A stretch of 64,000 nucleotides of DNA from Gordonia rubripertincta. Lineage in GTDB: Bacteria; Actinomycetota; Actinomycetes; Mycobacteriales; Mycobacteriaceae. Positions 36,673 through 45,689 of this stretch are shown here, in pieces. Each line of letters starts with the position of its first letter. The first letter of the stretch is position 1. The stretch spans positions 3,534,001 to 3,598,000 of the forward strand of contig NZ_CP136136.1 of assembly GCF_038024875.1 (NCBI RefSeq). The letters run 5' to 3'. The position numbers were made by a program, and so were the translations under genes. Below the pieces are notes generated by a model, which had not been told where the DNA came from, made no database searches, and was given only the letters and a program-made list of their open reading frames with translations.

Positions 36673-37595
36673 TGACGCGGCACTTCCTGCGCGACGACGA
36701 CCTGACCCCCGCCGAACAGGCCGAGGTGCTCGCACTTGCCGCTCTGGTCAAGACGCAGCCATTCGCCTTTCGCCCGCTCGAAGGCCCCCGCGGGGTCGGG
36801 GTGATCTTCGACAAGAACTCGACCCGCACGCGCTTCTCGTTCGAGGTGGGTATCGCCCAGCTCGGCGGTCACGCGGTGGTCGTGGACGGTCGCACCACCC
36901 AGCTCGGCCGTGAGGAGACCCTCGAGGACACCGGACGCGTGCTGTCGCGCTTCGTCGACGCCGTCGTGTGGCGCACCTTCGGTCAGGACCGTCTCGAGGC
37001 CCTGGCGTCGAGCGCGACCGTCCCGGTCGTCAACGCCCTGTCCGACGAGTTCCACCCGTGTCAGGTGCTCGCGGACCTGCAGACGATCATCGAGCAGAAG
37101 GGGTCGCCCACGGGTCTGAGGATGACCTATCTGGGCGACGGCGCCAACAACATGGCCCACTCGCTCGGACTGGGCGGCGTCACCGCCGGGATGCACGTGA
37201 CGATCAGCGCTCCCGAGGGTTTCCAGCCCGACCCCGCGATCATCGCCGACACCGAGCGCCGTGCCGCCGAGACCGGCGGATCGGTGCGGCTCGTGACCGA
37301 TCCCGTCGAAGCGGTCACCGGTGCCGACGTCCTGGTCACCGACACCTGGGTGTCGATGGGCCAGGAGGAGGACGGCAAGGACCGCACGGCTCCGTTCCGG
37401 CCGTATCAGATCAACGACGAACTGCTCGCCCACGCCGACGACGCTGCGATCGTGCTGCACTGCCTGCCGGCGCACCGCGGCGACGAGATCACCGCCTCGG
37501 TCATCGACGGTCCGCGCAGCGTCGTCTTCGACGAGGCCGAGAACCGTCTGCACGCGCAGAAGGCCCTGCTGATCTGGCTGCTGGAGCACCAGTGA
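36672..37595 (+). CDS. argF: Ornithine carbamoyltransferase
   Basis: ArgF (307 residues) joins ornithine and carbamoyl phosphate to give citrulline. The carbamoyl phosphate loop is KNSTRTRFSFE near 51 (STRTR), the HPCQVLADLQT motif is near 129, and HCLPAHRGDEI near 263 contains the catalytic cysteine. The DTWVSMG motif near 225 binds ornithine. It forms trimers. The start overlaps the argD stop (TAATG). The argR gene follows after 27 bp. Confidence 0.97.
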   Translation: MTRHFLRDDDLTPAEQAEVLALAALVKTQPFAFRPLEGPRGVGVIFDKNSTRTRFSFEVGIAQLGGHAVVVDGRTTQLGREETLEDTGRVLSRFVDAVVWRTFGQDRLEALASSATVPVVNALSDEFHPCQVLADLQTIIEQKGSPTGLRMTYLGDGANNMAHSLGLGGVTAGMHVTISAPEGFQPDPAIIADTERRAAETGGSVRLVTDPVEAVTGADVLVTDTWVSMGQEEDGKDRTAPFRPYQINDELLAHADDAAIVLHCLPAHRGDEITASVIDGPRSVVFDEAENRLHAQKALLIWLLEHQ

Positions 37596-37622
37596 GATGA
37601 CACCAGAGAGTCAGGACGAGTT

Positions 37623-38129
37623 GTGACCGCCGGAGCCGAACCCACGGAGAACCGCCTCGCCGCGACCCGCGCGGGGCGGCATGCGCGGATCATCGACATC
37701 CTGTCGACCCACCAGGTGCGCAGCCAGTCGGAGCTGCAGCGGTTGCTGGCCCAGCAAGGGATCGAAGCCACGCAGGCAACGCTGTCGCGCGACCTCGACG
37801 AACTCGGGGCCGTGAAGCTGCGGGCCGCCGACGGCGGTGCGGGTGTTTACGTGGTGCCGGAGGACGGTTCGCCGGTGCGCGGCGTGTCCGGCGGCACCGA
37901 TCGTCTCTCCCGCCTCGTGTCGGAGCTGCTCGTCTCCACCGACAGCAGTGGCAACCTCGCCGTACTGCGTACGCCGCCGGGTGCCGCGCACTACCTGGCG
38001 GCCGCCCTCGACCGTGCCCGACTACCCGATGTGGTCGGCACGATCGCCGGTGACGACACGATCTTCGTCGTCGCCCGCGAGCCGCTCGACGGGGCCGAAC
38101 TCGCCCGACGGATCGAGGGCCTCGTGTAG
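37623..38129 (+). CDS. argR: Arginine repressor
   Basis: ArgR (168 residues) is the hexameric arginine-sensing repressor. It has an N-terminal winged helix (RHARIIDILSTHQVRSQSEL, then QATLSRDLDELGAVKLR) and a C-terminal oligomerisation and arginine-binding domain with VLRTPPGAAHYLAAALDRA near 115 and GTIAGDDTIFVVA near 142. Its likely target is the palindromic region at the argC start (32229-32256), making the operon self-controlled. It starts at GTG 37623, 27 bp after argF. A GC-rich hairpin follows the gene, before argG. Confidence 0.96.
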   Translation: MTAGAEPTENRLAATRAGRHARIIDILSTHQVRSQSELQRLLAQQGIEATQATLSRDLDELGAVKLRAADGGAGVYVVPEDGSPVRGVSGGTDRLSRLVSELLVSTDSSGNLAVLRTPPGAAHYLAAALDRARLPDVVGTIAGDDTIFVVAREPLDGAELARRIEGLV

Positions 38130-38151
38130 CCCCCGACCCGCTGCAGAACCA

Positions 38152-38175
38152 CCGGCCGCGCCCGCCGACGGCCGG
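38152..38175 (+). terminator. Possible weak terminator between argR and argG
   Basis: CCGGCCG (38152-38158) and CGGCCGG (38169-38175) form a 7-bp GC stem with a 10-nt loop, 22 bp after the argR stop. The gap of 159 bp to argG is the only long one in the operon, so argG-argH may have partly separate control. No clear promoter was seen in 38176-38288. Confidence 0.35.
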
Positions 38176-38288
38176 ACAGAACGAGAACCGCAACCGCACG
38201 CACCGCCAACCGAGACCCGGACGGTGTGGTCGGAACCCCGGGGCCGATGATGGACTCGGGTCATCGCTTAGAACAGGAGCTTCACCTC

Positions 38289-39488
38289 ATGGCAGAACGT
38301 GTCGTACTCGCATACTCGGGCGGCCTGGACACCTCGGTCGCGATCAGCTGGATCCAGAAGGAGACCGGCAAGGAGGTCGTCGCCGTGGCTCTCGACCTCG
38401 GGCAGGGCGGCGAGGACATGGACGTCATCCGCCAGCGCGCCCTCGACTGCGGCGCGGTCGAAGCCGTCGTCGTCGACGCCCGTGACGAATTCGCCGACGA
38501 GTACTGCCTCCCGGCGATCACCTCGAACGCCCTCTACATGGACCGCTACCCGCTGGTCTCGGCGCTGTCGCGTCCGCTGATCGCCAAGCACCTCGTGACC
38601 GCCGCTCGCGATCACGGCGGCACCGTCGTCGCCCACGGTTGCACCGGCAAGGGCAACGACCAGGTTCGCTTCGAGGTCGGCTTCGCCACCCTCGCACCCG
38701 ATCTCGAGGTTCTCGCCCCCGTCCGCGACTACGCGTGGACCCGTGAGAAGGCCATCGCCTTCGCCGAAGAGAACGACATCCCGATCAACGTGACCAAGAA
38801 GTCGCCGTTCTCCATCGACCAGAACGTGTGGGGCCGCGCCGTCGAAACCGGCTTCCTCGAGGACCTGTGGAACGCGCCGACCAAGGACGTCTACAGCTAC
38901 ACCGAGGACCCGACCGTCAACTGGAACAGCCCCGACGAGGTCATCATCGGTTTCGACAAGGGTCGCCCGGTCAGCATCGACGGCCGGCCGGTCTCGGTGC
39001 TGCAGGCGATCGAGGAGCTGAACCGTCGCGCCGGTGCGCAGGGTGTCGGACGCCTCGACGTCGTCGAGGACCGCCTCGTCGGCATCAAGAGCCGCGAGGT
39101 CTACGAGGCCCCGGGCGCCATGGTGCTGATCCGCGCCCACGAGGAGCTCGAGCACGTCACCATCGAGCGCGAACTCGGCCGCTACAAGCGCGGCACCGAT
39201 CGCAAGTGGGCCGAGCTGGTCTACGACGGTCTCTGGTTCTCGCCGCTGAAGCGTTCGCTCGACGCCTTCGTGGACTCGACCCAGCAGCACGTCTCCGGCG
39301 AGATCCGCCTTGTCCTGCACGGCGGCAACATCGCCGCCACCGGACGTCGGAGCGCCGAGTCGCTCTACGACTTCAACCTCGCCACCTACGACGAGGGCGA
39401 CAGCTTCGACCAGTCGGCAGCCCGCGGCTTCGTCGAGCTGCACGGCCTGTCCTCCAAGATCTCGGCCAAGCGGGACCTGAATCTGTGA
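38289..39488 (+). CDS. argG: Argininosuccinate synthase
   Basis: ArgG (399 residues) joins citrulline and aspartate using ATP. The N-terminal PP-loop VLAYSGGLDTSVAISWI binds ATP. Other conserved segments are HGCTGKGNDQVRFE near 115, KKSPFSIDQNVWGRAVE near 170 and the C-terminal LDAFVDSTQQHVSGEIRLVLHGG near 325. ATG 38289 has AGGAG (38275-38279) at good spacing; further upstream in-frame starts are less likely. The stop overlaps the argH start. Confidence 0.97.
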   Translation: MAERVVLAYSGGLDTSVAISWIQKETGKEVVAVALDLGQGGEDMDVIRQRALDCGAVEAVVVDARDEFADEYCLPAITSNALYMDRYPLVSALSRPLIAKHLVTAARDHGGTVVAHGCTGKGNDQVRFEVGFATLAPDLEVLAPVRDYAWTREKAIAFAEENDIPINVTKKSPFSIDQNVWGRAVETGFLEDLWNAPTKDVYSYTEDPTVNWNSPDEVIIGFDKGRPVSIDGRPVSVLQAIEELNRRAGAQGVGRLDVVEDRLVGIKSREVYEAPGAMVLIRAHEELEHVTIERELGRYKRGTDRKWAELVYDGLWFSPLKRSLDAFVDSTQQHVSGEIRLVLHGGNIAATGRRSAESLYDFNLATYDEGDSFDQSAARGFVELHGLSSKISAKRDLNL

Positions 39489-40936
39489 GTGGCGAGCAGA
39501 CCGGCGGGACGACCAACGAGGGCTCGCTCTGGGGCGGCCGTTTCGCCGGCGGTCCGGCCGCGGCGATGGCCGCCCTGAGCAAGTCGACCCACTTCGACTG
39601 GGCCCTGGCGCCGTTCGACATCCAGGCATCGAAAGCCCACGCCCGCGTGCTCAACAAGGCGGGCCTGCTCACCGATGACGACCTGACCGGCATGCTGGAC
39701 GGCCTCGACCGCCTGGCCGCCGACGTCGCCGACGGGACGTTCGGTCCCGCGGAGTCCGACGAGGACGTCCACGGTGCGCTCGAGCGCGGACTCATCGAGC
39801 GGGTCGGCCCCGAGCTCGGCGGGCGGCTGCGTGCCGGCCGGTCGCGCAACGACCAGGTCGCCACGCTGTTCCGGATGTGGCTGCGCGCCGCCATGCGACG
39901 CGTCGCCCTCGGAGTGCTCGACGTCGTCGACGCGCTGACCGCTCAGGCGGCCGCGCATCCCGACGCGATCATGCCCGGGAAGACGCACCTGCAGGCGGCC
40001 CAGCCGGTGTTGCTCGGCCACCACCTGCTCGCACATGCCCAGCCGTTGCTCCGCGACATCGACCGCCTCGCCGACGCCGACCGTCGGACCGCGGTCTCGC
40101 CGTACGGTTCCGGCGCCCTCGCCGGTTCGTCGCTGGGACTCGATCCGGCCGCCATCGCGGCCGACCTCGGGTTCGACGCGCCGGCCGAGAACTCCATCGA
40201 CGCCACCTCGTCCCGCGACTTCGCGGCCGAGGCGGCGTTCGTGTTCGCCATGATCGCGGTCGACCTCTCTCGGTTGTCCGAAGAGGTGATCATCTGGAGC
40301 ACACCGGAATTCGGCTATGTGACACTGGCCGACGCCTGGTCGACGGGCAGCTCGATCATGCCGCAGAAGAAGAACCCGGACGTCGCCGAGCTGATGCGCG
40401 GCAAGGCCGGCCGGCTGATCGGCGACCTGACCGGTCTGCTCGCGACGCTCAAGGCGCAGCCCTTGGCGTACAACCGGGACCTCCAGGAGGACAAGGAACC
40501 CGTCTTCGACGCGGTGGCCCAGCTCGAGATGTTGCTCCCGGCCGTCACCGGTCTGGTCGCCACGCTCGAGTTCCACACCGACCGCATGGAGGAGCTGGCT
40601 CCGGCCGGCTTCACCCTCGCCACCGACATCGCCGAGTGGATGGTCCGGCAGGGAGTGCCCTTCCGCGTCGCCCACGAGGTCGCCGGAGCCTGTGTCCGCG
40701 AGGCCGAATCGCGGGGCATCGGTCTCGACGAGCTCGACGACGAGACGCTGACCGGCATCAACCCGTCGCTCACCCCCGCGGTGCGCGAGGTGCTGACGGT
40801 GCGCGGTTCGGTCGAATCACGCAACGCACATGGCGGCACCGCGCCCGATCAGGTACGACGTCAGATAGACGTGGTGTCGGCGCAGTCGGCCGACCTGCGG
40901 ACACGCTGGGACGCCGGCCCGGGAGGACGAGAGTAG
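39485..40936 (+). CDS. argH: Argininosuccinate lyase
   Basis: ArgH (483 residues) splits argininosuccinate into arginine and fumarate, the last step of the pathway. It belongs to the fumarase/aspartase superfamily and shows LWGGRFAGGPAAAMAALSKS at the N-terminus, AGRSRNDQVATLFRMW near 118, GKTHLQAAQPVLLGHH near 165 and the catalytic signature GSSIMPQKKNPDVAEL near 289. It starts at GTG 39485, overlapping the argG stop (GTGA). In M. tuberculosis a polyketide synthase cluster follows argH; here an Rv1683-type gene follows directly. Confidence 0.97.
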   Translation: MSGEQTGGTTNEGSLWGGRFAGGPAAAMAALSKSTHFDWALAPFDIQASKAHARVLNKAGLLTDDDLTGMLDGLDRLAADVADGTFGPAESDEDVHGALERGLIERVGPELGGRLRAGRSRNDQVATLFRMWLRAAMRRVALGVLDVVDALTAQAAAHPDAIMPGKTHLQAAQPVLLGHHLLAHAQPLLRDIDRLADADRRTAVSPYGSGALAGSSLGLDPAAIAADLGFDAPAENSIDATSSRDFAAEAAFVFAMIAVDLSRLSEEVIIWSTPEFGYVTLADAWSTGSSIMPQKKNPDVAELMRGKAGRLIGDLTGLLATLKAQPLAYNRDLQEDKEPVFDAVAQLEMLLPAVTGLVATLEFHTDRMEELAPAGFTLATDIAEWMVRQGVPFRVAHEVAGACVREAESRGIGLDELDDETLTGINPSLTPAVREVLTVRGSVESRNAHGGTAPDQVRRQIDVVSAQSADLRTRWDAGPGGRE

Positions 40937-40953
40937 AACCACTGCTGAGTGGG

Positions 40954-40984
40954 TAGAGTGACGTCTGTCACCGATGTGTCGGTG
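40954..40984 (+). promoter_or_regulatory. Possible promoter and small palindrome before the lipase/acyl-CoA synthetase gene
   Basis: TAGAGT (40954-40959) resembles a -10 box. Ten bases later CACCGA (40969-40974), TGTG and TCGGTG (40979-40984) form a perfect palindrome that could be a repressor site of the TetR type or a hairpin in the leader. A GGGAGGAA ribosome binding site follows before ATG 41022. Confidence 0.3.
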
Positions 40985-41021
40985 GTGGACGTCTCGCTGA
41001 CAACGGGGAGGAATCGACGCG

Positions 41022-44018
41022 ATGGTGGGTTTGGACCGACTCCCGGATCTGGGCGGTGTGGTCAGCCGAGTGGTGGCGACTGCTCAGAACGGACTCGAGG
41101 TGCTCCGCTTCGGCGGTCTCGAGACCGGGACCGAACCGGCCCCCTTCGCGATCGTCGAGACGCACAAGATGTTCCGGCTGCGGCGGTACTTCCCCAACGA
41201 GCCGTCCACCGGCCCGAACATCGTGCTCGTGCCGCCGATGATGGTGTCCGCGAACGTCTATGACGTGACCGAACACAACGGCGCGGTGTCGATCCTCCAC
41301 CGCAACGGCATCACCCCCTGGGTGATCGACTTCGGGTCCCCGGACACCGAAGAGGGCGGGATGGAGCGTAATCTCGCCGACCACGTGGTGGCCATCAGCC
41401 GCGCGATCGACCTGATCGTCGAGGCCACCGGCCGCGACATCCACCTCGCCGGTTACTCCCAGGGCGGCATGTTCGCCTACCAGACCGCGGCGTACCGGCG
41501 GTCGAAGGGGATCGCCAGCGTCATCACCTTCGGCAGCCCGGTCGACGTCCTGGCGGCCCTGCCCCTCGGATTGCCTGCCGGCCTGGTGGCGCCGGCCGCC
41601 GAGTTCCTTGCCGAGCGGTCCTTCGTGCGCAACCTCTGGGTTCGGGATTGGATGGCGCGCACCGGCTTCCAGCTACTCGACCCGGTCAAGACCGTGCGCA
41701 GCCGCATCGACTTCCTCCGCCGTCTCCACGACCGCGAGGCGCTGCTCCCGCGCGAGGATCAGCGACGGTTCCTCGAGGCCGACGGCTGGGTCGCCTGGTC
41801 CGGTCCCGCGATCGCCGAACTGCTGCGCCAGTTCGTCGCCCACAACCGCATGGTGTCCGGTGGCTTCGTCATCAACGGCGACCTCGTGTCGCTCACCGAG
41901 ATCACCTGCCCGGTACTGGCGTTCGTCGGCGATGCCGACGACATCGGTCAGCCCGCCGCGGTCCGCGGGATCGTGCGCGCCGCACCCGACGCCGAGGTCT
42001 ACGAGTCCACCCTGCCGGTCGGGCATTTCGGTCTCGTGGTCGGTTCCACGGCGGGTCAGCACACCTGGCCCACCACGGCCGACTGGGTGAACTGGTTGTC
42101 GGACAACGGTACCCGCCCTGAACTCATCAGCGAGATGTCGCTGGTGGAGCCGGGGCACGGCGGCGGTGTCAGCCTGTCCTCGCGCATCACCCACGGCGTG
42201 GGGTCGGTCGCCGACGCCGGCACCGCGGCCTCCCGGGAACTGCTCACGCTGGTCAACTCGGTCCAGCGGACATCGCGAGCCGTCGCGTCGGAGTCGGTGC
42301 GCACGGTGCCCCGCCTCCTGCGACTGGGCCAGATCCAGAGCGGCACCCGGATCTCGCTGTCCAAGCTGATGGCCGAGAACACCAAGAAGCACGGCGACAA
42401 CGAACTCTTTCTCTTCGAGAACCGCGTGCTCACCCACGCGCAGGTCGACGCCCGCATCAACAACGTCGTCGCCGGCCTCATCTACTGCGGCGTGCGACCG
42501 GGGCAGCACATCGGCGTCCTGATGGACACCCGCCCGAGCGCCCTGGTCGTGGTCGCGGCACTGGCGCGTCTCGGCGCCGTCTCGGTGCTGCTGGCCGCAG
42601 ACGCCGACGTGCGGGAGATGATGCGCCTGGCCGACAGCTCGGTCATCGTGACCGACCCGACCAACCTGGACCTCGCCGGCGCGGCGTCGGACCGGGTGCT
42701 CGTGCTCGGCGGTGGCAGCGGCGACTCCCGTGCCATCGACGGTGTCGACGGCCGGACGATCATCGACATGGAACAGATCGACCCCGACGAGGTCGACCTG
42801 CCGACCTGGTACCGGCCCGATCCCGGTCTCGCGGGAGATCTCGCGTTCATCCTGTTCAGTCGTGCACGGGGAAAGCTCGTCCCGTGGCCGGTGACCAATC
42901 ACCGCTTCGCCATGTCGGCGTTCGGTGCGGCCTCGGCGGCGGCGCTCTCCGACCGTGACACCGTGTACTGCCTGCCCCCTCTGCATCACGCTTCCGGCCT
43001 GCTGACGACCCTCGGCGCGACGGTGGTCGGCCGGTCCCGGATCGCCCTGTCCAACGGCATCGACCCGGAGACCTTCGCGACCGAGGTGCAGCGCTACGGC
43101 GTCACCGTGGTGTCCTACACCTGGTCGATGCTGGGCGACGTCGTCCGTGATCCCCGCTTCCGTATCAACCAGCACAACCCGATCCGGCTGTTCATGGGTT
43201 CCGGGATGTCGGCGGGTCTTTGGGAAGACGTGTGCGCCAGCTTCCCCCGGGCCCGGATCCTCGAGTTCTTCGCGACCGCCGACGGCTCGGCGATCCTGGC
43301 GAACGTCTCCGGCGACAAACTGTCCTCCGTCGGGCGGCCGCTGCCGGAGACCAACCCGGTCGAGGTCGCGGCCTACGACATCGCGAACGATCGTCTCCTG
43401 ATCGACGATTCCGGATTCGTCCGGCGTGCCGAGGTGGGCGAACCCGGTTTGCTGCTGGCCAAGGCCCGGCACAAGTTCGACACCAACGGCACGGTGCTGC
43501 GTGATGTCTTCACCAGCCGTGACCGATGGGAGGTGTCGGGGCACCTGTTCGTCCGCGATGCCGACGGCGACCTGTACTTCCTCGGTGCCACTGATCGCGT
43601 GGTCCGAACCGAGGCCGGACCCGCGTTCATCCCGCCGATCACGCACGCGCTGTCACGGATGCAGGGCGTCGATCGGGTCGTCGCCTACGGAGTGGGGGAG
43701 CCGGGACACCAGCTGCTGGTCGCCGCACTGACCCTGTGCCCGGATGCCAAGCCCGAGTCGCTCACCGTCACCCAGCTGCGTATCGCACTCGGGGAGTTCC
43801 CCGCCGAGATCCGGCCGCACCTCATCCGCGTGGTCGACGAGATCCCGCACTCCGCGTCCTACCGCCCGTTGAGCACCGTTTTCGCGGCCGAAGGGCTGCC
43901 CAAGCCCGGACCGCGGACCTGGTATCGCGACGAGGAGGGTCGCTACCGGCGATACACCAAGACGATCGCCGACAAGCTGGACTGGAGCGGGTCGTCGGTC
44001 GACGATGCCCTAGGCTGA
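41022..44018 (+). CDS. Fused alpha/beta hydrolase (PhaC/lipase-like) and acyl-CoA synthetase-like protein, Rv1683 type
   Basis: The protein has 998 residues, almost exactly the length of Rv1683 of M. tuberculosis. Residues 1-370 resemble the alpha/beta-hydrolase fold of polyhydroxyalkanoate synthases. The nucleophile is in LAGYSQGGM near residue 147 (serine, where PhaC has cysteine), an aspartate is in FVGDADD near 305, and a histidine is in VGHFGLVVGS near 338. Residues 440-960 look like an AMP-binding enzyme. The ATP loop, however, reads LFSRARGKLVPWPV instead of the usual TSGTTGxPKG, so adenylation is uncertain. Rv1683 is linked to storage-lipid metabolism. The Trm112-like gene starts 5 bp after the stop. 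Confidence 0.85.
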   Translation: MVGLDRLPDLGGVVSRVVATAQNGLEVLRFGGLETGTEPAPFAIVETHKMFRLRRYFPNEPSTGPNIVLVPPMMVSANVYDVTEHNGAVSILHRNGITPWVIDFGSPDTEEGGMERNLADHVVAISRAIDLIVEATGRDIHLAGYSQGGMFAYQTAAYRRSKGIASVITFGSPVDVLAALPLGLPAGLVAPAAEFLAERSFVRNLWVRDWMARTGFQLLDPVKTVRSRIDFLRRLHDREALLPREDQRRFLEADGWVAWSGPAIAELLRQFVAHNRMVSGGFVINGDLVSLTEITCPVLAFVGDADDIGQPAAVRGIVRAAPDAEVYESTLPVGHFGLVVGSTAGQHTWPTTADWVNWLSDNGTRPELISEMSLVEPGHGGGVSLSSRITHGVGSVADAGTAASRELLTLVNSVQRTSRAVASESVRTVPRLLRLGQIQSGTRISLSKLMAENTKKHGDNELFLFENRVLTHAQVDARINNVVAGLIYCGVRPGQHIGVLMDTRPSALVVVAALARLGAVSVLLAADADVREMMRLADSSVIVTDPTNLDLAGAASDRVLVLGGGSGDSRAIDGVDGRTIIDMEQIDPDEVDLPTWYRPDPGLAGDLAFILFSRARGKLVPWPVTNHRFAMSAFGAASAAALSDRDTVYCLPPLHHASGLLTTLGATVVGRSRIALSNGIDPETFATEVQRYGVTVVSYTWSMLGDVVRDPRFRINQHNPIRLFMGSGMSAGLWEDVCASFPRARILEFFATADGSAILANVSGDKLSSVGRPLPETNPVEVAAYDIANDRLLIDDSGFVRRAEVGEPGLLLAKARHKFDTNGTVLRDVFTSRDRWEVSGHLFVRDADGDLYFLGATDRVVRTEAGPAFIPPITHALSRMQGVDRVVAYGVGEPGHQLLVAALTLCPDAKPESLTVTQLRIALGEFPAEIRPHLIRVVDEIPHSASYRPLSTVFAAEGLPKPGPRTWYRDEEGRYRRYTKTIADKLDWSGSSVDDALG

Positions 44019-44023
44019 GCGGC

Positions 44024-44239
44024 GTGACGACACGCGCTGAGGCCATCGACCCGATCGTGCGCGAGCGGCTGGCCTGCCCGCAGGACCATGGCCCGCTGAT
44101 CGACGCCGGCGACGAGCTCTACAACCCGCGACTCCACGTCGCGTACCGTATCGATGCCGACGGGATTCCCGTGATGCTCATCGACGAGGCACGCAAGGTC
44201 GACGACGCCGAGCACGAGCGCCTGATCTCCGGCCAGTAG
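44024..44239 (+). CDS. Trm112-like protein (Rv1684 type)
   Basis: This 71-residue protein starts at GTG 44024. It has RERLACPQDHGPL near 13, then a beta-rich YNPRLHVAYRIDADGIPVMLIDEARKV, the pattern of Trm112p/UPF0434 proteins. Eukaryotic Trm112 activates methyltransferases; bacterial relatives are poorly studied. Only one of the usual CPxC-type cysteines is present (CPQDH), so zinc binding is doubtful. The pairing with the Rv1683-like gene upstream and tyrS downstream is conserved in mycobacteria. Confidence 0.85.
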   Translation: MTTRAEAIDPIVRERLACPQDHGPLIDAGDELYNPRLHVAYRIDADGIPVMLIDEARKVDDAEHERLISGQ

Positions 44240-44313
44240 CCCTACGCAGCGTCCGGCGCCCGCAGGCGTCACCTCGTCCGAGCCCCGATCTCGATGGATG
44301 ACAAGATCGAGGG

Positions 44314-45645
44314 GTGAGTGCTGAGACTGAGGGAACCGCCAACTCGACCGAGGGAACCGTCCGGACCGGGAACGCTCCCGTTGACATCCTGGACGAACTC
44401 GGCTGGCGAGGTCTGATCGCGCAGTCCACCGACCTCGACGCTCTGCGCGAGGCCCTGGCGGACGGGCCCATCACGTTGTACGCGGGCTTCGATCCGACGG
44501 CGGCGAGCCTCCACGCCGGCCACCTCGTGCCGCTGCTGACGCTCAAGCGTTTCCAGCTGGCCGGCCATCGCCCGATCGTTCTCGCAGGTGGCGCCACCGG
44601 GCTCATCGGTGATCCCCGTGAGGTGGGCGAGCGCACCATGAACGCTCCCGACACGGTCGCCGAATGGGCCGACCGGATCGACGCGCAGCTGCGCCGCTTC
44701 GTCGACATCGACGAATCCCCGACCGGTGCACTCGTCGTCAACAACCTCGACTGGACCGGACAGCTCTCCGCCATCGAGTTCCTCCGCGACCTCGGTAAGC
44801 ACTTCTCGGTCAACGTCATGCTCGCTCGGGACACCGTGAAGCGGCGTCTCGAGGGTGACGGCATCAGCTACGCCGAGTTCAGCTACCTGCTCCTGCAGTC
44901 CAACGACTTCGTCGAGCTCAACCGCCGGTACGGCTGCCAGCTGCAGATCGGTGGCTCGGATCAGTGGGGGAACATCATCGGCGGTGTCGACCTGGGACGT
45001 CGTCTCGACGGGTTGTCGCTGCATGCCCTGACCGTGCCACTCGTCACCTCGTCGGACGGCAAGAAGTTCGGCAAGTCCACCGGTGGCGGCAGTCTTTGGC
45101 TCGACCCCGAGCTCACCAGCCCTTATGCCTGGTACCAGTACTTCGTGAACACCGCCGACGCGGACGTCATCCGTTACCTGCGCTGGTTCACCTTCCTCGG
45201 ACGTGAAGAGATCGCCGAGCTCGAGCAGGCGACGGAAGAGAAGCCGCACCTGCGTCTCGCTCAGAAGAAGCTCGCCGCCGAGATGACCACCCTGATCCAC
45301 GGGGAAGAGAACACGCGCGCCGTCGAGCTCGCCAGCCAGGCACTGTTCGGACGCGCCGAGCTCGACGAACTCGACGAGGCCACCCTGTCCGCAGCCGTAG
45401 GGGAGACGGTCATCGCCGAGTACTCGGAGGAGCGGCCCACCATCATCGCGTTACTCGTCGACACCAAGCTGTCCGACAGCAACAAGGCCGCGCGTCGTGC
45501 GGTGTCCGAAGGCGGCGCCTACGTGAACAACACCAAGATCACCGATCCGGAGTGGCAGCCGGCGGACGCTGACCTGCTCCATGGCCGTTGGTTGGTCGTG
45601 CGACGAGGAAAGAAGAGTTTTGCCGGCGCGAAGTTGAGCCTCTGA
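44314..45645 (+). CDS. tyrS: Tyrosine-tRNA ligase
   Basis: TyrS (443 residues) charges tRNA-Tyr. The class I signature HIGH appears as SLHAGHLVPLL near 67, and the second signature as KKFGKSTGG near 250. YAEFSYLLLQSNDF near 188 and IGGSDQWGNI near 213 form the tyrosine pocket. The C-terminal 60 residues are an S4-like RNA-binding domain (LSDSNKAARRAVSEGGAYVNN). The start is GTG 44314; the first 25 residues are a poorly conserved Thr/Glu-rich extension. The rRNA promoter begins 9 bp after the stop. Confidence 0.96.
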   Translation: MSAETEGTANSTEGTVRTGNAPVDILDELGWRGLIAQSTDLDALREALADGPITLYAGFDPTAASLHAGHLVPLLTLKRFQLAGHRPIVLAGGATGLIGDPREVGERTMNAPDTVAEWADRIDAQLRRFVDIDESPTGALVVNNLDWTGQLSAIEFLRDLGKHFSVNVMLARDTVKRRLEGDGISYAEFSYLLLQSNDFVELNRRYGCQLQIGGSDQWGNIIGGVDLGRRLDGLSLHALTVPLVTSSDGKKFGKSTGGGSLWLDPELTSPYAWYQYFVNTADADVIRYLRWFTFLGREEIAELEQATEEKPHLRLAQKKLAAEMTTLIHGEENTRAVELASQALFGRAELDELDEATLSAAVGETVIAEYSEERPTIIALLVDTKLSDSNKAARRAVSEGGAYVNNTKITDPEWQPADADLLHGRWLVVRRGKKSFAGAKLSL

Positions 45646-45654
45646 CCAGGGGAT

Positions 45655-45683
45655 TTGACGCGTTGTTCGCAGCTGTGTAACTT
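45655..45683 (+). promoter_or_regulatory. rRNA operon promoter
   Basis: TTGACG (45655-45660), 17 bp and TAACTT (45678-45683) make a strong housekeeping promoter, with a predicted start near 45690. The transcribed leader is about 385 nt. I see only this one convincing promoter between tyrS and 16S, as in the tyrS-linked rrnB operon of mycobacteria. Confidence 0.75.
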
Positions 45684-45689
45684 AATCGA

